Translations under genes and position numbers: made by a program
Notes under the pieces: model-generated
Database searches by the model: none
Seen by the model: the letters and a program-made list of their open reading frames with translations, nothing else
Told to the model about the DNA's origin: nothing
DNA from: Dipodascopsis uninucleata var. uninucleata
Lineage: Eukaryota; Ascomycota; Lipomycetes; Lipomycetales; Lipomycetaceae
Direction of reading: 5' to 3'
Length of the DNA: 64,000 nt
Assembly: GCA_030568195.1 (NCBI GenBank)
Contig: JAJLTO010000001.1
Location: forward strand, 868,001 to 932,000
Shown: in pieces, positions 34,673 through 47,648 of the stretch
Layout: each line of letters begins with the position of its first letter
Numbering within the stretch: the first letter of the stretch is position 1

Positions 34673-36508
34673 TTACCAAACTTGAGCTCTGTATATAACA
34701 AACTTAGAATTATTTTGATACTTCACAACGCTGAAAAACCCACAAGCTTTGACAGTCTTCTCTACCAGACCGGTCTCTGTCTTATTGCCGTTTCCTTGAT
34801 CATCTTCATCTTCGTCTTCAGTCTCTTCATACATAAACTGTGGGTCCATATTAGATCCAGGTAAGTAATAGTGCAAAATAATGCATCTCACTTCTAAATT
34901 CATAGCTGCAATCAACGACAGCGCCTGATCGATTATATCAATATAATATGCAGGCAAGTCCTTCACCTTCTTCTGCTGTGTATCAACTAATTGCTTCTTG
35001 TAAACTTTGTAGCAGAGATGCTCCAGTGAGGCTAAAGCAGCCTTTCTATGATCGTTAAACTCTTTCTTGGATTCCAAACTTCCAAGGGTACCTTGCCTGT
35101 CTATAGCATCAGGGGGGAGTGTACTCTTGATTGCATTTCGGCGCCACAAAGATACATCTTCGGGGAATGAATGACCAACATTGCGCTCGACCTTTTTCAG
35201 AACTTTCGAAGTTGTGAGATCTAAGCCCGGGTGCATATACTTTAAGAAAACTTCCTCAACTAACCAGCGAGCAAGGACAGCTCGTCGCATTGGACCTTTA
35301 CTGAGGTCCTTACTAGCAATCCAATCAGGATAGCGATCCCAATTGCTTCTCTCTTTAAATGCCACGGATCGCAAGGAGCGATCTAGGTTTTCGAATTTAG
35401 TTTTGTACTGAGTATCATCTAAAATATTCCGACCGCTCTCAATGTTCTTGCGGGCTAAATCCGATTCAAGTGCCTCGCGCTTCGCTCTTTCTTGTTGAGC
35501 TATCGTAGCTAATAATTCTTTTTCTTTACTAAGTTCACTATAACGTTTTTCCTGCTGAATCATTTCCTCGCGGTAAGATTTGTATATATCATCGAAATAC
35601 GAATACCATTCAACAATGCTCCCATTCACTCCACTAGACTTCACTTCTTCTACAGTCGGTCGTAGGGTGTGTGGCTTCGTAAAAGGTTTATTTCTAGTCA
35701 ACACTTTTTCCTGGTCAAATTTCTTTGTAGATACAGCATCAGACCCAGTAGTAGAAGTGATTGCTGCATCATTCATTACAGATGGTGGTGGTTGTGAGCT
35801 TCGATCAACAATTGATGTATTAGTAATTGGTGCTTGAGGTGCCTTCGAAACAAGAGAGCTTGCAGCACTACTGGCTTCAAATGAAGTAGGACGAGATTGT
35901 CGAGCTTTATGAGTATCCAATGCAGGATTACGCATCTGCTGCACAGCTGCGAGACTAGGTACTCCCCGAGATATGTCGGCCTTTAGGCTCCCCTGCATCG
36001 ATTTCGGTATCATATGACCCATATTCTCATTGCTGGTTTTTGATGGTGCTATCATTTTGGAGTCTGCAGCGCCTTCTTCGATTATCACGTCATCTGTAAA
36101 ACTTTTGTCAGAGACTTTTGAGTTGACCCGCTTGTATGATGGTTCAGCTAGAGCAGGTTCACTATATCCCTCAGTAGCTACACTTCGATTCGAAGCGTTA
36201 GCATTTCCCTTGTTTGAAAATGTAATGGTAGCCGAACGACCCAATTGACTTAGCTTGCCTGTGTACTTAGGTGTGAGGTTTCTATCTTGAGTATCGTGCT
36301 CTTCCCTTGGTCTGTCACTAGCAGTTGATTTCACCTCTAGGTTCGCCTGTGATCGATTTTTATCGCTACTTGACCACGAATCGCTGTAAACAATATCATC
36401 TGCATTAGCCGTATTAAGTGATGCAGAAGATGAATTTGTCCCTTTCCGCGACTTACTGAAGTCAGGAATTGGATTTTTTTTCAAATTACTGAAAAATTTA
36501 GATGTCAT
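34673..36508 (-). CDS. Fungal protein of unknown function, 611 residues
   Basis: One uninterrupted frame of 611 residues. Not recognised. Residues 1-290 are Ser/Asn/Thr-rich and probably disordered. Residues about 300-360 form a charged coiled coil (KRYSELSKEKELLATIAQQERAK). From about 380 to 540 there is a helical, conserved-looking domain with many aromatic residues (WDRYPDWIASKDL, ARWLVEEVFLKYMHPGLDL). An acidic run follows (about EETEDEDEDDQ), then a short C-terminal beta-like tail. The combination of disordered N-terminus, coiled coil and W/F-rich helical domain is reminiscent of uncharacterised filamentous-fungal proteins, but I cannot name a family. Long open length and absence of stops strongly support a real gene. 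The domain order would fit a scaffold or adaptor (inference). Confidence 0.75.
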   Translation of the reverse strand: MTSKFFSNLKKNPIPDFSKSRKGTNSSSASLNTANADDIVYSDSWSSSDKNRSQANLEVKSTASDRPREEHDTQDRNLTPKYTGKLSQLGRSATITFSNKGNANASNRSVATEGYSEPALAEPSYKRVNSKVSDKSFTDDVIIEEGAADSKMIAPSKTSNENMGHMIPKSMQGSLKADISRGVPSLAAVQQMRNPALDTHKARQSRPTSFEASSAASSLVSKAPQAPITNTSIVDRSSQPPPSVMNDAAITSTTGSDAVSTKKFDQEKVLTRNKPFTKPHTLRPTVEEVKSSGVNGSIVEWYSYFDDIYKSYREEMIQQEKRYSELSKEKELLATIAQQERAKREALESDLARKNIESGRNILDDTQYKTKFENLDRSLRSVAFKERSNWDRYPDWIASKDLSKGPMRRAVLARWLVEEVFLKYMHPGLDLTTSKVLKKVERNVGHSFPEDVSLWRRNAIKSTLPPDAIDRQGTLGSLESKKEFNDHRKAALASLEHLCYKVYKKQLVDTQQKKVKDLPAYYIDIIDQALSLIAAMNLEVRCIILHYYLPGSNMDPQFMYEETEDEDEDDQGNGNKTETGLVEKTVKACGFFSVVKYQNNSKFVIYRAQVW

Positions 36509-37839
36509 GGCTCTTTATATTCGAGCGGGTCTTAATTCAGAAGGTTCATATATTAGCCTCCGTCGGTATCAAAGCAGTCAGTCGATTGACGTTGTTGGCC
36601 CTTCAAAGCACTATTTCCACCTCCTAGAAATATAAATATGACAAATAACTAAAAAAACTGAAGCTTAGTCTCTTAACGTCTCTATTATGAATTACGCTGC
36701 CACTGCTGAAGCTGACGTATCATGTATCGTTTCGATCTAATTCAGCTGAAGCGGCTGTACAGGTAGATAGCCATTTTTTCGGTTGGTTCCTTGCCCTGCA
36801 ACCCACTATGTTTTCCAAATTATGGAGCTTTCTATGGGACGTAACAGTGTTGGCATAGCAACTAATAATGCTAAACAAAAATAGTTTATGTTCCCTCTTT
36901 ATTTTTTTCTAACAAGTCTTCTTGGAAGCACATAGGGTATATACTCTCTTAATTGTTTGTATCAGCTTCGCTACATATGGAGTACAGGATCATATTATGG
37001 CAATTCTCAACTTTCATAGGCAAAACGCCATTGTCTACGTTGCCGTCCATAGACACTAGAGGATTTATTCGTATATAAAAGACCTTTTATTGTCTAATAT
37101 TTAATATATATGCAAGTCTCTATGAAGCTACTGCTTCGCGAACAGATACCGGTCAATATCTGCGTATCATACAGATTCTACAGGAGAACATTGCTATTGT
37201 TTGAACTCCTGCCATCTGGTAGACTCAAGCCACATCAATTAGTTTACTTATATATTCACGCATTACATTTGCTTCAGTAATAATACACCTGAATTCGCAT
37301 TCCTTACTTCTACTTATGCAGATGAAATATATTCATGCTTGGAACCAACATATTGCAGAATTGTGTAACGGTCGTGTAGCAGCCCCGTAACATATGGCGT
37401 AGCAAACCTGTATCGTGCATATAATACCAATAGTAATATCTATTCATGCCTTCAAAGCTGCCGAAAAATGTATATCGTCCTAAAATGGCTCATTCGAATT
37501 TCAACCATCGTAAGTACGTACTCCCTGCTGCACTGCACGCCTTTGCTTGCATTTGAGTATCACAATACACTGCAAAGTGACGATGACCATCAACCGAGGC
37601 CGATTAACGGCGTCAAGAAATCCGGGTAACTACATGTTGTGCGGCCAAAGCAAAGTGAACATCAAATATTTACGATACGAAATATATATCCACTTAAAAA
37701 TTAGGTGCTAATTGATTTGTCGGAGTAATCTTTTCTAGAGTAGAAGGATAGTTGATTAGAGAAAGATTAATTGTGGACCAAAACAACAATAGCAATTTCT
37801 CCTGTTTGAATATTAGAGTATTTTGTTCTATTATCCGCA
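36509..37839. other. Intergenic, 1.33 kb, no gene recognised
   Basis: Divergent spacer between the 611-residue gene (minus) and CWH43 (plus). AT-rich, no open frame over 60 codons of interest and no repeat. Confidence 0.5.
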
Positions 37840-40800
37840 ATGGCATCTCGGTCAGAAAGGCAAACGAAGCCCGGAACTGTGATTGCTAAGGTACGCATAT
37901 AATACAATAGCCATCTCAGCTCGGCGTCATTCCGATTGTTTCAGCCGGCAATTTGCAAAGACAAGATGACAGCTTCTAAGTCTTTATGGGATTAGATGCT
38001 GATTGCTGGATGGATTGTTATTTGATGAAATTGTTCTGAAGAAGGTTACGATTGTTTTTGCTCCTTTCAGAACTGAAAAGTGGAAATCGTCATTACGATG
38101 CAACCATGCGGAGGAAATAGCAGTCATTTATAAGACTTTTACTAATGGATATATTTTCTTGTTACACAGGCGAACGCAAAATGGGTATCATATGCACATA
38201 CGCTATTTGCATCTTGTAAGGAATTTGTTATTATTATATTTTATTTCCATTATTTTTTCAGTCGAGAGAGAACTGATGTCCAGCGATATATGCTAACCTT
38301 TGCTACAGATGCATTCATGGCGGCATTAGTTGTTGGAATGAAACTACATTTCCAGAAGATTGTTAGAAATGAATACTATGGATATCCGGACGAATGGTGC
38401 GTTAATGCGTGGTTAATTTTGAGAGCTTATATATTAAGTTTGGTTAGTAGCACTAACATGTTCTTTTTCGCAGGTTTCCATCTGTATCTGCTACGATTGG
38501 TGATAGATATCCAGAGAGAAGCGTATTTCAGATATTCATTGCAGTTACTTCAGGACCGCGGTTTGCACTCTGCTTTTTGTTCTACATTATAGCAAGTAAA
38601 CCGGGCGCTCTTTTCCCGAAGGTACATGCAGTTATTGGCTTGCTACGAACATTTACCTGCGGCGGATGGGGTGAGCTCTCAACTTATTATAAGTATTTTT
38701 TAAATGGAATATACGAGGTACTGACTGCTACTCTCATGTATAGTATACATTACATCTACTGATGACCATGACTGGCATGATATTTTCATGATTTCTTATC
38801 TGGTTCTTACTATTCCTTGGACTATTGGAGGCATTTTCCTTTCTAAGCCAAACACTACCTCTTTGAAATACAGAAAGGTGTTTGCGACTTCCTTTTTCAG
38901 TATGATTGTACCATTGGTCTATTACTTCATTCAGCACAAGGTGCATCACGTAGCAGGAGGTGAGTGGTAGCTCTGTTTAATCAAGCTGTATCCTTTGTTT
39001 GGTTACAAGAATTGCCTTTATTTTTGAGATTTTTACTAATTTAAAAATCATTGTTAGCGTATACTATTTATGCATTCTTTGAATGGTCTTTGATCTTTTT
39101 TGATATTGCATATGATGCTGCGACAGCATATGATTTCGGTTCCTTAGAATTTAGAATTGTAGATATGGATGGTATCACGAACCGGTATGTTCCTCAGTTT
39201 ATTGTATGATAGGAATAAACTGTTTTTGCTCAAAGAAAACGAGAAGTCCTTCGCCATAATCTATATAACATTATTAGAGAACCACGGCTAAGATTATTGT
39301 ATATCTAGTTCTGTAGGCAAACAGTCCAAATCGTCCTTGGAAGCGAATACTGGAGGGTTTTTCTCTGGATTGACCTTGAGTGGTCTCATCAGCTTTTTCA
39401 TTAGTATTTATAACTCGGTAAATGACTTATCCGCAACTGTTTTATTGTATTATATGAAGTAGTACAATTTTTCTAACGATCTTGGATGTTTCAATTCTTA
39501 TTAGTTTATTTTCTGGTCTGTGTTGACCTCTCTCGGTGTGTTAATTTGGTACTTCCCATTATGGTATATGGGTATCAGTGTAAGTATGAGTTTTCATCTC
39601 TTCGTCTTTTTATCGTGCTTGACAAGATCCTTTTGAATTGAGTTCTAATAATATATCTTCATTTGAGTAGGGATATGAGGCAAGTCTGTTTAGCACAATT
39701 GGCGCTTTTTTCCTTGGATTGCCATATCTCGCACCGCTTCTAGCTCGTTATCCTCAGATCACTCAATTGGGTCAGCTTATCGGTGTGGCTGCTTACTTGG
39801 TTCCCGGCCCAAGTGATCGTCTCTTGACTGTCAGTGCCGGTGTTATCCTAGCTACTATGTCACTTGCACTTGAGTTCTGGAACGTCACTGCTCGACCTTT
39901 CCTTGGTGTTTCGAAGGCTACATCATTTTCAATTGGCTTTATTTTGTCCGTTATTACTAAGTTGGCCTTTTATGCCAATAATCCTATTTGGCCAATCATG
40001 CACAAGGAGAATGGTGGACTGAATATCGAAGGTTTAATTTTGGGTATTATTTGTGCCGTTCTCACAGACAGACCTCAAACAGGTGCTGCTGATACTTCTA
40101 AATCCTCTAAGCAAGGGTGTTTCTTCTGGTCTGCTGCTGGTGTTGGTGGCCTCATCTTTACTATGCACTCTATGCTTTCAGATAGTAGCACTTTGATATA
40201 TTGGGCTTGGAATGGATACCCACTTACTGGGCCTCTTCCCATTCCTTATGGTGCTTTGACTATCATTGCTTGTATCGTTGGTGTCTATATCGGTGTTGTC
40301 ATGAAGGACTTCGCTTCTAGCTTCCCTGCCTACGCTATTGGTGTTATTGCTTCTGCAGGTTTGTATTATTTCGAGAATTGGTTCGGTTATTACTTTTCGT
40401 TAGTTTTCTCCGTATATATAATGGCAATCGTCCCTGGTATCTTTGAAGCTGCTTCATTCCATCCTCCTGGGCGTACTTTTGGTGTTGCATTCTTAATTTA
40501 TTCTCTTTTGGTATTGGCGCATGTTTGGGTCGTCGCTTATGCCTTTGTACCTGGCGGTCCTCTTCTCAGAGAGCGATCTGACATTGTTCTTGGAATTTCT
40601 ATGTTCTTTATTGGTCTTGGTGTTTATGGTTTGTCGCTCGTTAAAAAGCCTGCTGTCCAACCAAAGAAGAATAGCTTTACTTTCCAACGTTTGAAATCTG
40701 TCACTGTTCTGGTGCTCACGCTACTTACCCTTGCGACTTCGATTATTACTTACCAGAGATTTGACCGACCTGATCCTGAACCTTATCATCCCGAGTCCAA

Positions 40801-41602
40801 ACTTTTGACCGCCGGTATCTGGACTATTCATTTTGGCCTTGACAACGATATGTGGGCGAGTGAAGGAAGAATGAGGGATGCTATTCGTGACTTAGAAATA
40901 GATGTAATTGGTCTTCTTGAGTCCGATACTCAGCGTATTATCATGGGAAATAGAGATGTTACTCAACAAATCGCTGAGGAGCTCAATATGTACGTAGATT
41001 ATGGTCCAGGACCAAACAAACATACATGGGGCGCCGCACTATTGTCGAAGTTCCCGATTTTGAAGTCAACACATCACTTACTTCCCAGTCCTGTCGGTGA
41101 GCTCGCGCCAGCTATTCATGCTACGTTGAATGTCTATGGATATCCTGTTGACGTTGTTGTATTTCATAGTGGGCAGGAAGAAGATGTGGAGGACAGAAGG
41201 CTCCAAACACTTGGCATAAGTGAGATTATGGCTGGCAGCTCGAATCCAACTATTTTATTGTCATATTTGGTCACTAAGCCCCTGGAAGGCAATTATCTCA
41301 CGTATGTTAGCGAACATACTCGTATGAATGATATTGATCCATCTGATTGGGACAGATGGTGTGAATACATTTTGTACAAGGACATCAAGCGAGTTGGCTA
41401 CGCTCGTGTCAGTAGATCTACTATTACAGACACCGAGATCCAAGTTGGAAAATTTGTTGTAGGTGTTGATCCTACCTCCACAAACGAGCAAATTCCTGAA
41501 GCTCAGGTCCCAGAAGATATGAGATTCCCTACAATGTTCAGAGGAGATGGTGTTCGTGGTCATAGATATCATGTATTTGACGAACCGCGATATTACGCTT
41601 AA
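37840..41602 (+). CDS. CWH43: GPI-anchor lipid remodelling protein Cwh43
   Basis: Replaces the diacylglycerol of GPI anchors with ceramide in the ER. Nine exons: 37840-37890, 38170-38215, 38309-38396, 38474-38670, 38744-38959, 39058-39184, 39309-39417, 39505-39579 and 39671-41602, totalling 946 residues (yeast 953). The N-terminal Frag1/DRAM/Sfk1-type domain is read across exons 2-6: [63 protein letters not shown] and TIPWTIGGIF. A long multi-helix region follows. The C-terminal third is an endonuclease/exonuclease/phosphatase-like domain (IGLLESDTQR, WGAALLSKFPI). Introns 2-8 are short with clear branch sites such as TGCTAAC. Intron 1 (279 nt) is the longest and could hide another small exon, though the join A-K|ANAKWVS needs none. 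Confidence 0.95.
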
Positions 41603-43023
41603 GGTTCAAGTTACTGGATGAATGTGCTTGCTCCTTCATACCTGTTTCTAGTGTTTTAATATTTGTTTACTGACTTGATGGAATAAAATATTGTCTCAAA
41701 TTTTACAGATACAATGATGACATTAATAATTCTCTCTATGGCTCGTATCGATCGAAGATATAGAGACAGTTATGGTTTCCTACTATATAATTCCTATCTT
41801 TTTAGTGTATCTGTTTCATTATATTCAATTGAGAAAAGTACATATAAATCTGAAATAATTTCTTAATGAAAACGAGTATACTACTTAAAGAATGTAGATT
41901 TTGTACATATATTTGTTCTCGTAGTATTATATATTATCTTCGTTGTGCGAAATTTGAGATACTGAGCTTTTGTTCATTCTTTTTCATTATCTTCTTTCTA
42001 GTTTCGTAGTTCGCAGAGTTAAGCTCGCTGTTTTCTATCACATATGGCACGAATGTGGTGTATTATTGCATAATCATTTGCTTCTTTTTAGTCATAAACG
42101 CATGCCTATATCGCCGGCAGTCATAGCTTAATGATATGTAAAAGGCAAGTATTGACTTATATGGTAGTTTTCAGTAGCCATAGGCGAGCAATTACCAAAA
42201 TCATATGTGCGTTCTGAATTATACTGCTGTGATCGTTTTTCCTCCACAATTACAGCGCAGCGCTTTATTTTCCCCTGCTTTAGTGCAACTAACACTTTTT
42301 TGTCCCTCTATTCTTAAGAGAAGCTTGCAATTTCACTCTCCAAGAAGCAAAAGCATATACACGCAAGCATCAGGATATAGCAAATTTAGCGTGAGCTATC
42401 GGTTTAATAGTGTAAGCTTCTGATAGACAAATAATTTAAGGTAGTTTCGTTTAGCTATTTAATTGATGAATTGTTTGTAGTGAATATACGGTAAGTGGAA
42501 TGTTATATATGTATATATATTTTTTTGGTACAGCAATTAGTTTTAGCTATAGATATGCGTCTAGGCGTCGTACCAATGTAAGACAAAGCCGTATGATAGA
42601 AGCATTATGAAGATGATCAGATTTGGATGCATGTGATATATGGAAGTATAGTCGTCGTCAGAAACTAATGATATTTGTTTATCGTGTGCATTGAATATGC
42701 GCAGACTACATTTAGATTCACAAGTTACTTCTACAATTAACAGAGATCTTTCGTGACTTCGTATTTTGCTTCACTACACAAGGAGAGTAAATTGAAAGTG
42801 GCAAATTTGGGACCAGCAATTTACTGCTATATCTTCTTCCTTTTTCTTGCTTATATACTTGGTTGTTAACTTTTGTCTGAAGCTGGAGAAAGACCGAAGG
42901 CGTTTATTATTTGTGACTATCGGAACTATTTTGGTGTGAACGATATACACGAAGATATATACATAGATATATATAGAGGTATCGATACTCATTAGTATAT
43001 AATTACCATATTTAATAGCAAAG
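41603..43023. other. Intergenic, 1.42 kb, no gene recognised
   Basis: AT-rich spacer between CWH43 and SEC14. Open frames under 100 codons only. A TATATATGTATATATA stretch lies near 42505-42520. Confidence 0.5.
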
Positions 43024-44375
43024 ATGGCTACACCAGTTGTAAGTGACAAACAAATGTCTGAATAGAAAGTAAGAATTGATGTTGACTTTTTAATTGATTC
43101 ATTTTAGGATAGGTAAATAAATATTTTGGGGAGCTTCTCCTTTTGAAGTTTGACAAAGCATCAATATATGGAGAAATCGCAAGATAGTCCATGTTTGATA
43201 TAATATCTATTTAGGCAAAGACTAATTCTAACTATTCGAAGTAGCAATGGCGTTCCACTTACATACGGACCTGACGCTGCTCCTGGATTTCCTGGTAACG
43301 TCTCGCCTGAACAGCAGGCAAAAGTAGGCATGCTGAGAAATGAATTGAAGGCTGCCGGATGTACAGAGCGATTGGATGATGCATCCCTGGTAAGTACACA
43401 TACCTATCATCTTGTCAATTTCTGCTTTCTCCGGAATAGGATGGATATTGAGATATAATATTCTTATGCTTTTCTTACTAATAATGACTCAACAGCTTCG
43501 ATTTCTTCGCGCAAGAAAATTTGACGTCCCAAAGTCTAAAGAAATGTTTTTGGCATGCGAAAAATGGAGAAAGGATTTTGGTGTTGATGATATCGTTGCG
43601 AACTTTCATTATGATGAGAAGGCTGCTATGTCCAAATATTATCCACAGTACTATCATAAGACAGATGTCGAAGGTCGACCTGTGTATATTGAGCAACTTG
43701 GTGCTGTCAACTTGACTGAGATGTACAAGATCTCCACCTTTGAGCGGATGCTTCAGAACTTGGTCTGGGAATACGAGATGTTCACGAACAAGAGACTGGT
43801 ATGTTATATAGATTTTGTAATAAGCTGAATGGCGAATCTATTGTTTGTGATACGGTCTGTTATAGTCTCTCTTCTGCTAACTAGTGATATAGCCTGCATG
43901 CTCTAAGATGGCTGGCAAGCTTGTCGAAACTAGTTGCACTATTATGGACCTGAAGGGAGTGGGTATTTCTAGTATTCAGCAAGTTTACCATTATGTTCGT
44001 GAGGCCTCTGTTATTGGTCAAAATTACTATCCAGAACGTATGGGGTAAGTTAAATTCCAGCTTTTCACTGTACTCAAAGCATCATTAATCAAGTGTATCG
44101 GACGTAGACTCTAACTGCTCATTTTTAGAAAATTCTACATGATCAACGCTCCATTCGGTTTCTCAACGGCCTTTCGTATTGTTCGTCCACTTTTGGATCC
44201 GGTCACCGTTTCCAAGATCTTCATTTTAGGCAGTGGCTATCAAAGTGAGCTTTTAAAGCAGATTCCTGCTGATAACTTGCCTTCTAAGTTTGGAGGCAAC
44301 TGTGATTGTGAAGGAGGTTGCGAGTTGTCTGATGCAGGTCCATGGCATGATCCCCAGTATATGCTGCCAGAATAG
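43024..44375 (+). CDS. SEC14: Sec14 phosphatidylinositol/phosphatidylcholine transfer protein
   Basis: Essential Golgi lipid-exchange protein that primes PI for PI4P synthesis. Exons as read: 43024-43038, 43108-43112 (5 nt), 43245-43389, 43496-43798, 43893-44044 and 44129-44375, giving 288 residues. CRAL-TRIO N-terminal helices include [19 protein letters not shown]. The lipid-binding domain has the signature stretches [53 protein letters not shown] and KFGGNC...CELSDAGPW. All are continuous across the joins. The 5-nt exon GATAG is required to connect MATPV to [20 protein letters not shown] in frame. The acceptor of exon 3 could alternatively be three bases earlier, adding one Ser. The core from exon 3 on is certain; the N-terminal 6-8 residues are a splice prediction. 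Confidence 0.94.
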
Positions 44376-45923
44376 AGAATTTCTAAAAGATCCTTTGAAG
44401 GGCTCTGTAATGTTTATTAACTAGTATATTTTTTATGATACTCCACTGCCTTTTCATTATATTATATATTATAGTAAATTTTTTGTTTTCCTGTTATCTC
44501 TTTCTCCCGTCAACTTATTCTTTTCCTCCCCATTCCTTTGTTTTGACAACATTGTGTTACTACATCATTTTCCACATGATATATAGGCCCTTGATGCATT
44601 GGTTTGTTTTTCGTGTTGGCGTTGTATCTATGTATGCTATACTGATGTGTCTAAGTCTGTCATTGCTACTCTTGATCGAGATTGCTTGTCTGTGTTACAA
44701 GCCATAGTCCGCACGATTTCAACGTATTTGATGCGTATCTAGTGTTTCATGTTCTTAGTAAATGTCTTTCTATCAATCTGGTAGTGCTGGTAATCTTCAG
44801 TACGATGTATGTTTCAATGAAAATCGACAAGCTTTTGGGTTACTGAAGAGGCTACACTTGTGAAACAGCTCAATCTACCGTTCCTGTGCTATTGGGTTCC
44901 CTTTTAACTACAGTCGCCTGTATACATCGTGCGCCACTATTTAGTCATCTGCAGAGACTTCTGCTATATAGGAAAGTATCGTCTAGTAATTTCAGATCAT
45001 TAACCTAGTCTTCACTGGTTCAAGCATCTTGTATAAATCCCTTTCCTTGTCCTAACAATTATGTGCTATAAAATACACTCTTCCATATTAAATTACGCAA
45101 ATGTGAATTTTCTGTACATTTACGCGAGTATCCATATCACTATCCCATATGTGTTCAAGCGCGCACGCATACTAGCGCAATATAAGTCATACATAACATT
45201 AGAGCCAAGTTTATTACCTCCTTGACAAACACTACGGGTATTATTATATAACACAATTTCTGCGGCTGCTCTAGTATTTTTTCCTTAAAATAGCTTCTTA
45301 CTACGCTTTACTATCCAATTTTACCCTAAGTTATTGTACTTAGTGTAATAGAACATATAATACAGGGTGACGCTATCAGATTAACTGAGAGAAAAAAGAG
45401 GTGTTCACCTCCTCAGCTTACTGCACTCTTTCTTTCCCGCAAAACATACTACTACGCTTTGTTATCTCGCTCTTCTGACTGACACATTCAATTAAATTGA
45501 CAAACATAATATTAATTGAGTTAAGCTGTGTTATTCTTTTACGGTAAAGCTGGTTTATTGATACAGAAAATAAGCACAGGATCGCATTCTTGCGTCTCTT
45601 CCGTCTGCAAATAAGAATCTTTTGTGCTCGCTAATCATCGATTTCAATTCTCAACGAATAATATATGAGAGTCGGGAAAGGTACGTGTGTAGGAGTAGTC
45701 CGCTATTGCTATGCTGTCAAAATATTTTAGTCCTTAGTTTCATGACTGTGGATTTCAAGAATTAGGATATTAACGGTATGCTGATTGACAGTCATATAGG
45801 TAGCTATCTATATTATCACTCAATATTGCATCCTAAATCATACCGGTGAACATCCTACTATTCTCAATCTGTCTGTCTCTAGCTAGACAACGGGTTACCA
45901 AACATAAATAGTCCAATAGCAAA
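44376..45923. other. Intergenic, 1.55 kb, no gene recognised
   Basis: A 90-codon hydrophobic open frame at 44435-44707 (plus) lies in T-rich sequence just after SEC14 and is most likely a compositional artefact of the 3' region. The remainder is the calcineurin upstream region with no assigned element. Confidence 0.5.
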
Positions 45924-47648
45924 ATGTCAGCCGAGTCAAATCTAACAGATGCTGTTGCCAATACACAGAAGCTGGAAAATGCCATACGAGCAATAGAAAC
46001 GAAACGGGATATCCCGGAAATCGATTTTACGCTGTATGCTATGGATGACGGTAAGTTAGCATCTACGAAAGATCGTATAATTACAGAAGTGCCAGCACCG
46101 AGAGCTAAACGGCCAACCAACGAGGAGTTCTTCGATAAGGGCGATCCAACGAAGCCAAACATTGCATTTTTGCGGGAACACTTCATACACGAAGGTCGAT
46201 TGACAGAAGAACAGGCTCTGTACATCATTCGGAAGGGTACTGAGATTTTAAAAGAAGAACCTACGCTATTGGAACTTGATGCACCGCTGATCGTATGTGG
46301 TGATATCCATGGCCAGTATTACGATCTTATGAAGCTCTTCGAAATTGGCGGAGATCCAGCTGAGACACGCTATCTTTTCTTGGGTGACTACGTTGATCGT
46401 GGATTCTTTTCAACAGAATGCGTTTTATACTTATGGACGCTGAAAATCTGGTATCCTAATAGTCTTTGGCTATTACGAGGGAACCATGAATGTCGTCACT
46501 TAACAAACTACTTCACATTTCATTCCGAATGCCTGCATAAATACTCAGAGGACTTTTACGAAGCATGCTTAGAATCATTCTGCGCCCTTCCGCTCGGCGC
46601 TGTCATGAATAAACAGTTCCTTTGTATTCATGGTGGATTATCGCCTTCACTGCAGACTTTAGATGATATTCGCGCGATTAACCGCTTTAGAGAGCCGCCG
46701 ACACACGGAATCATGTGCGATATTCTCTGGGCTGATCCATCTGAAGATTTTGGAACTGAAAACTCTCAAGAACATTTTGTTCACAACAGAACGAGATCTT
46801 GTTCATATTGCTTTTCGTATCAAGCTACATGTTCATTTTTAGAAAAAAATGGATTACTCTCAGTTATTCGAGCACACGAGGCACAGGACGCTGGGTATCG
46901 AATGTATCGCAGAACTCGCACAACAGGTTTTCCGAGTTTGATGACCATCTTCTCTGCTCCCAATTACACAGACACTTACAATAACAAAGCCGCCGTTTTA
47001 AAATATGAAAATAACGTTATGAACATTAGACAGTTTAATTGCTCACCTCACCCCTACTGGCTGCCAAACTTTATGGATGTTTTTACATGGTCTCTACCAT
47101 TTGTTGGTGGTAAGATAACTGAAATGCTTATCGCTATATTAAACATTTGTACAAAGGAAGAGCTGGAAGAAGAAACGCCTTTATCACCATCAGATGCTAT
47201 GGAAGGCGTTTCAATTTCCGATGCAGATCAGGAAGTCTCTTCTGAGATTGCAGATGTCGAAGCTAGAAGAAAAGCACTCAAGCAAAAGATTTTGGCTATT
47301 GGTAAGATGTCTCGAATGTTTCAAATTCTCAGGGAAGAATCTGAAAGTGTTAGTGAGCTTAAAAGTGTTAGCGGAGGCAAGTTACCTGCTGGTACTCTTA
47401 TGTTGGGTGGACAAGGCATACGTGATGCAATATTATCATTTGAAGACGCTAGGAAGGTCGATCTGCAGAATGAAGGCTTACCACCGTCTGAAGAGGAGAT
47501 TACTCGACAGGAAGAAGCAAGACAAGAGGCTGTTAACAGAGCTATTAATGAAGTGAACTCGGATGAAAATCTTCAAAAACTTGCCAGGCGTATAAGCGGA
47601 GATGGTGCTTCATTTAGAGCACGAAATTTCAAGAATTCATCAACTTGA
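45924..47648 (+). CDS. CNA1: Calcineurin catalytic subunit A (PP2B phosphatase)
   Basis: Ca2+/calmodulin-activated Ser/Thr phosphatase that acts on Crz1/Prz1-type factors. An intronless frame of 574 residues. Metal-binding motifs are intact: GDIHG (126-130), GDYVDRG (154-160), RGNHE (185-189), IHGG and [14 protein letters not shown]. The catalytic domain is followed by the calcineurin-B-binding helix region ([18 protein letters not shown]) and a calmodulin-binding basic helix ([20 protein letters not shown]). A Ser-rich autoinhibitory segment and tail come last. Some normally conserved positions differ, for example [12 protein letters not shown] and [17 protein letters not shown], and [11 protein letters not shown] where SAPNYLDVYNN is usual. 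The gene is therefore a rather divergent but apparently functional A subunit. S. pombe name: ppb1. Confidence 0.95.
   Translation: MSAESNLTDAVANTQKLENAIRAIETKRDIPEIDFTLYAMDDGKLASTKDRIITEVPAPRAKRPTNEEFFDKGDPTKPNIAFLREHFIHEGRLTEEQALYIIRKGTEILKEEPTLLELDAPLIVCGDIHGQYYDLMKLFEIGGDPAETRYLFLGDYVDRGFFSTECVLYLWTLKIWYPNSLWLLRGNHECRHLTNYFTFHSECLHKYSEDFYEACLESFCALPLGAVMNKQFLCIHGGLSPSLQTLDDIRAINRFREPPTHGIMCDILWADPSEDFGTENSQEHFVHNRTRSCSYCFSYQATCSFLEKNGLLSVIRAHEAQDAGYRMYRRTRTTGFPSLMTIFSAPNYTDTYNNKAAVLKYENNVMNIRQFNCSPHPYWLPNFMDVFTWSLPFVGGKITEMLIAILNICTKEELEEETPLSPSDAMEGVSISDADQEVSSEIADVEARRKALKQKILAIGKMSRMFQILREESESVSELKSVSGGKLPAGTLMLGGQGIRDAILSFEDARKVDLQNEGLPPSEEEITRQEEARQEAVNRAINEVNSDENLQKLARRISGDGASFRARNFKNSST

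Noticed and set aside
44435-44707. 90-codon hydrophobic open frame after SEC14
   Set aside because: Hydrophobicity comes from T-rich 3' flanking DNA; no family resemblance.
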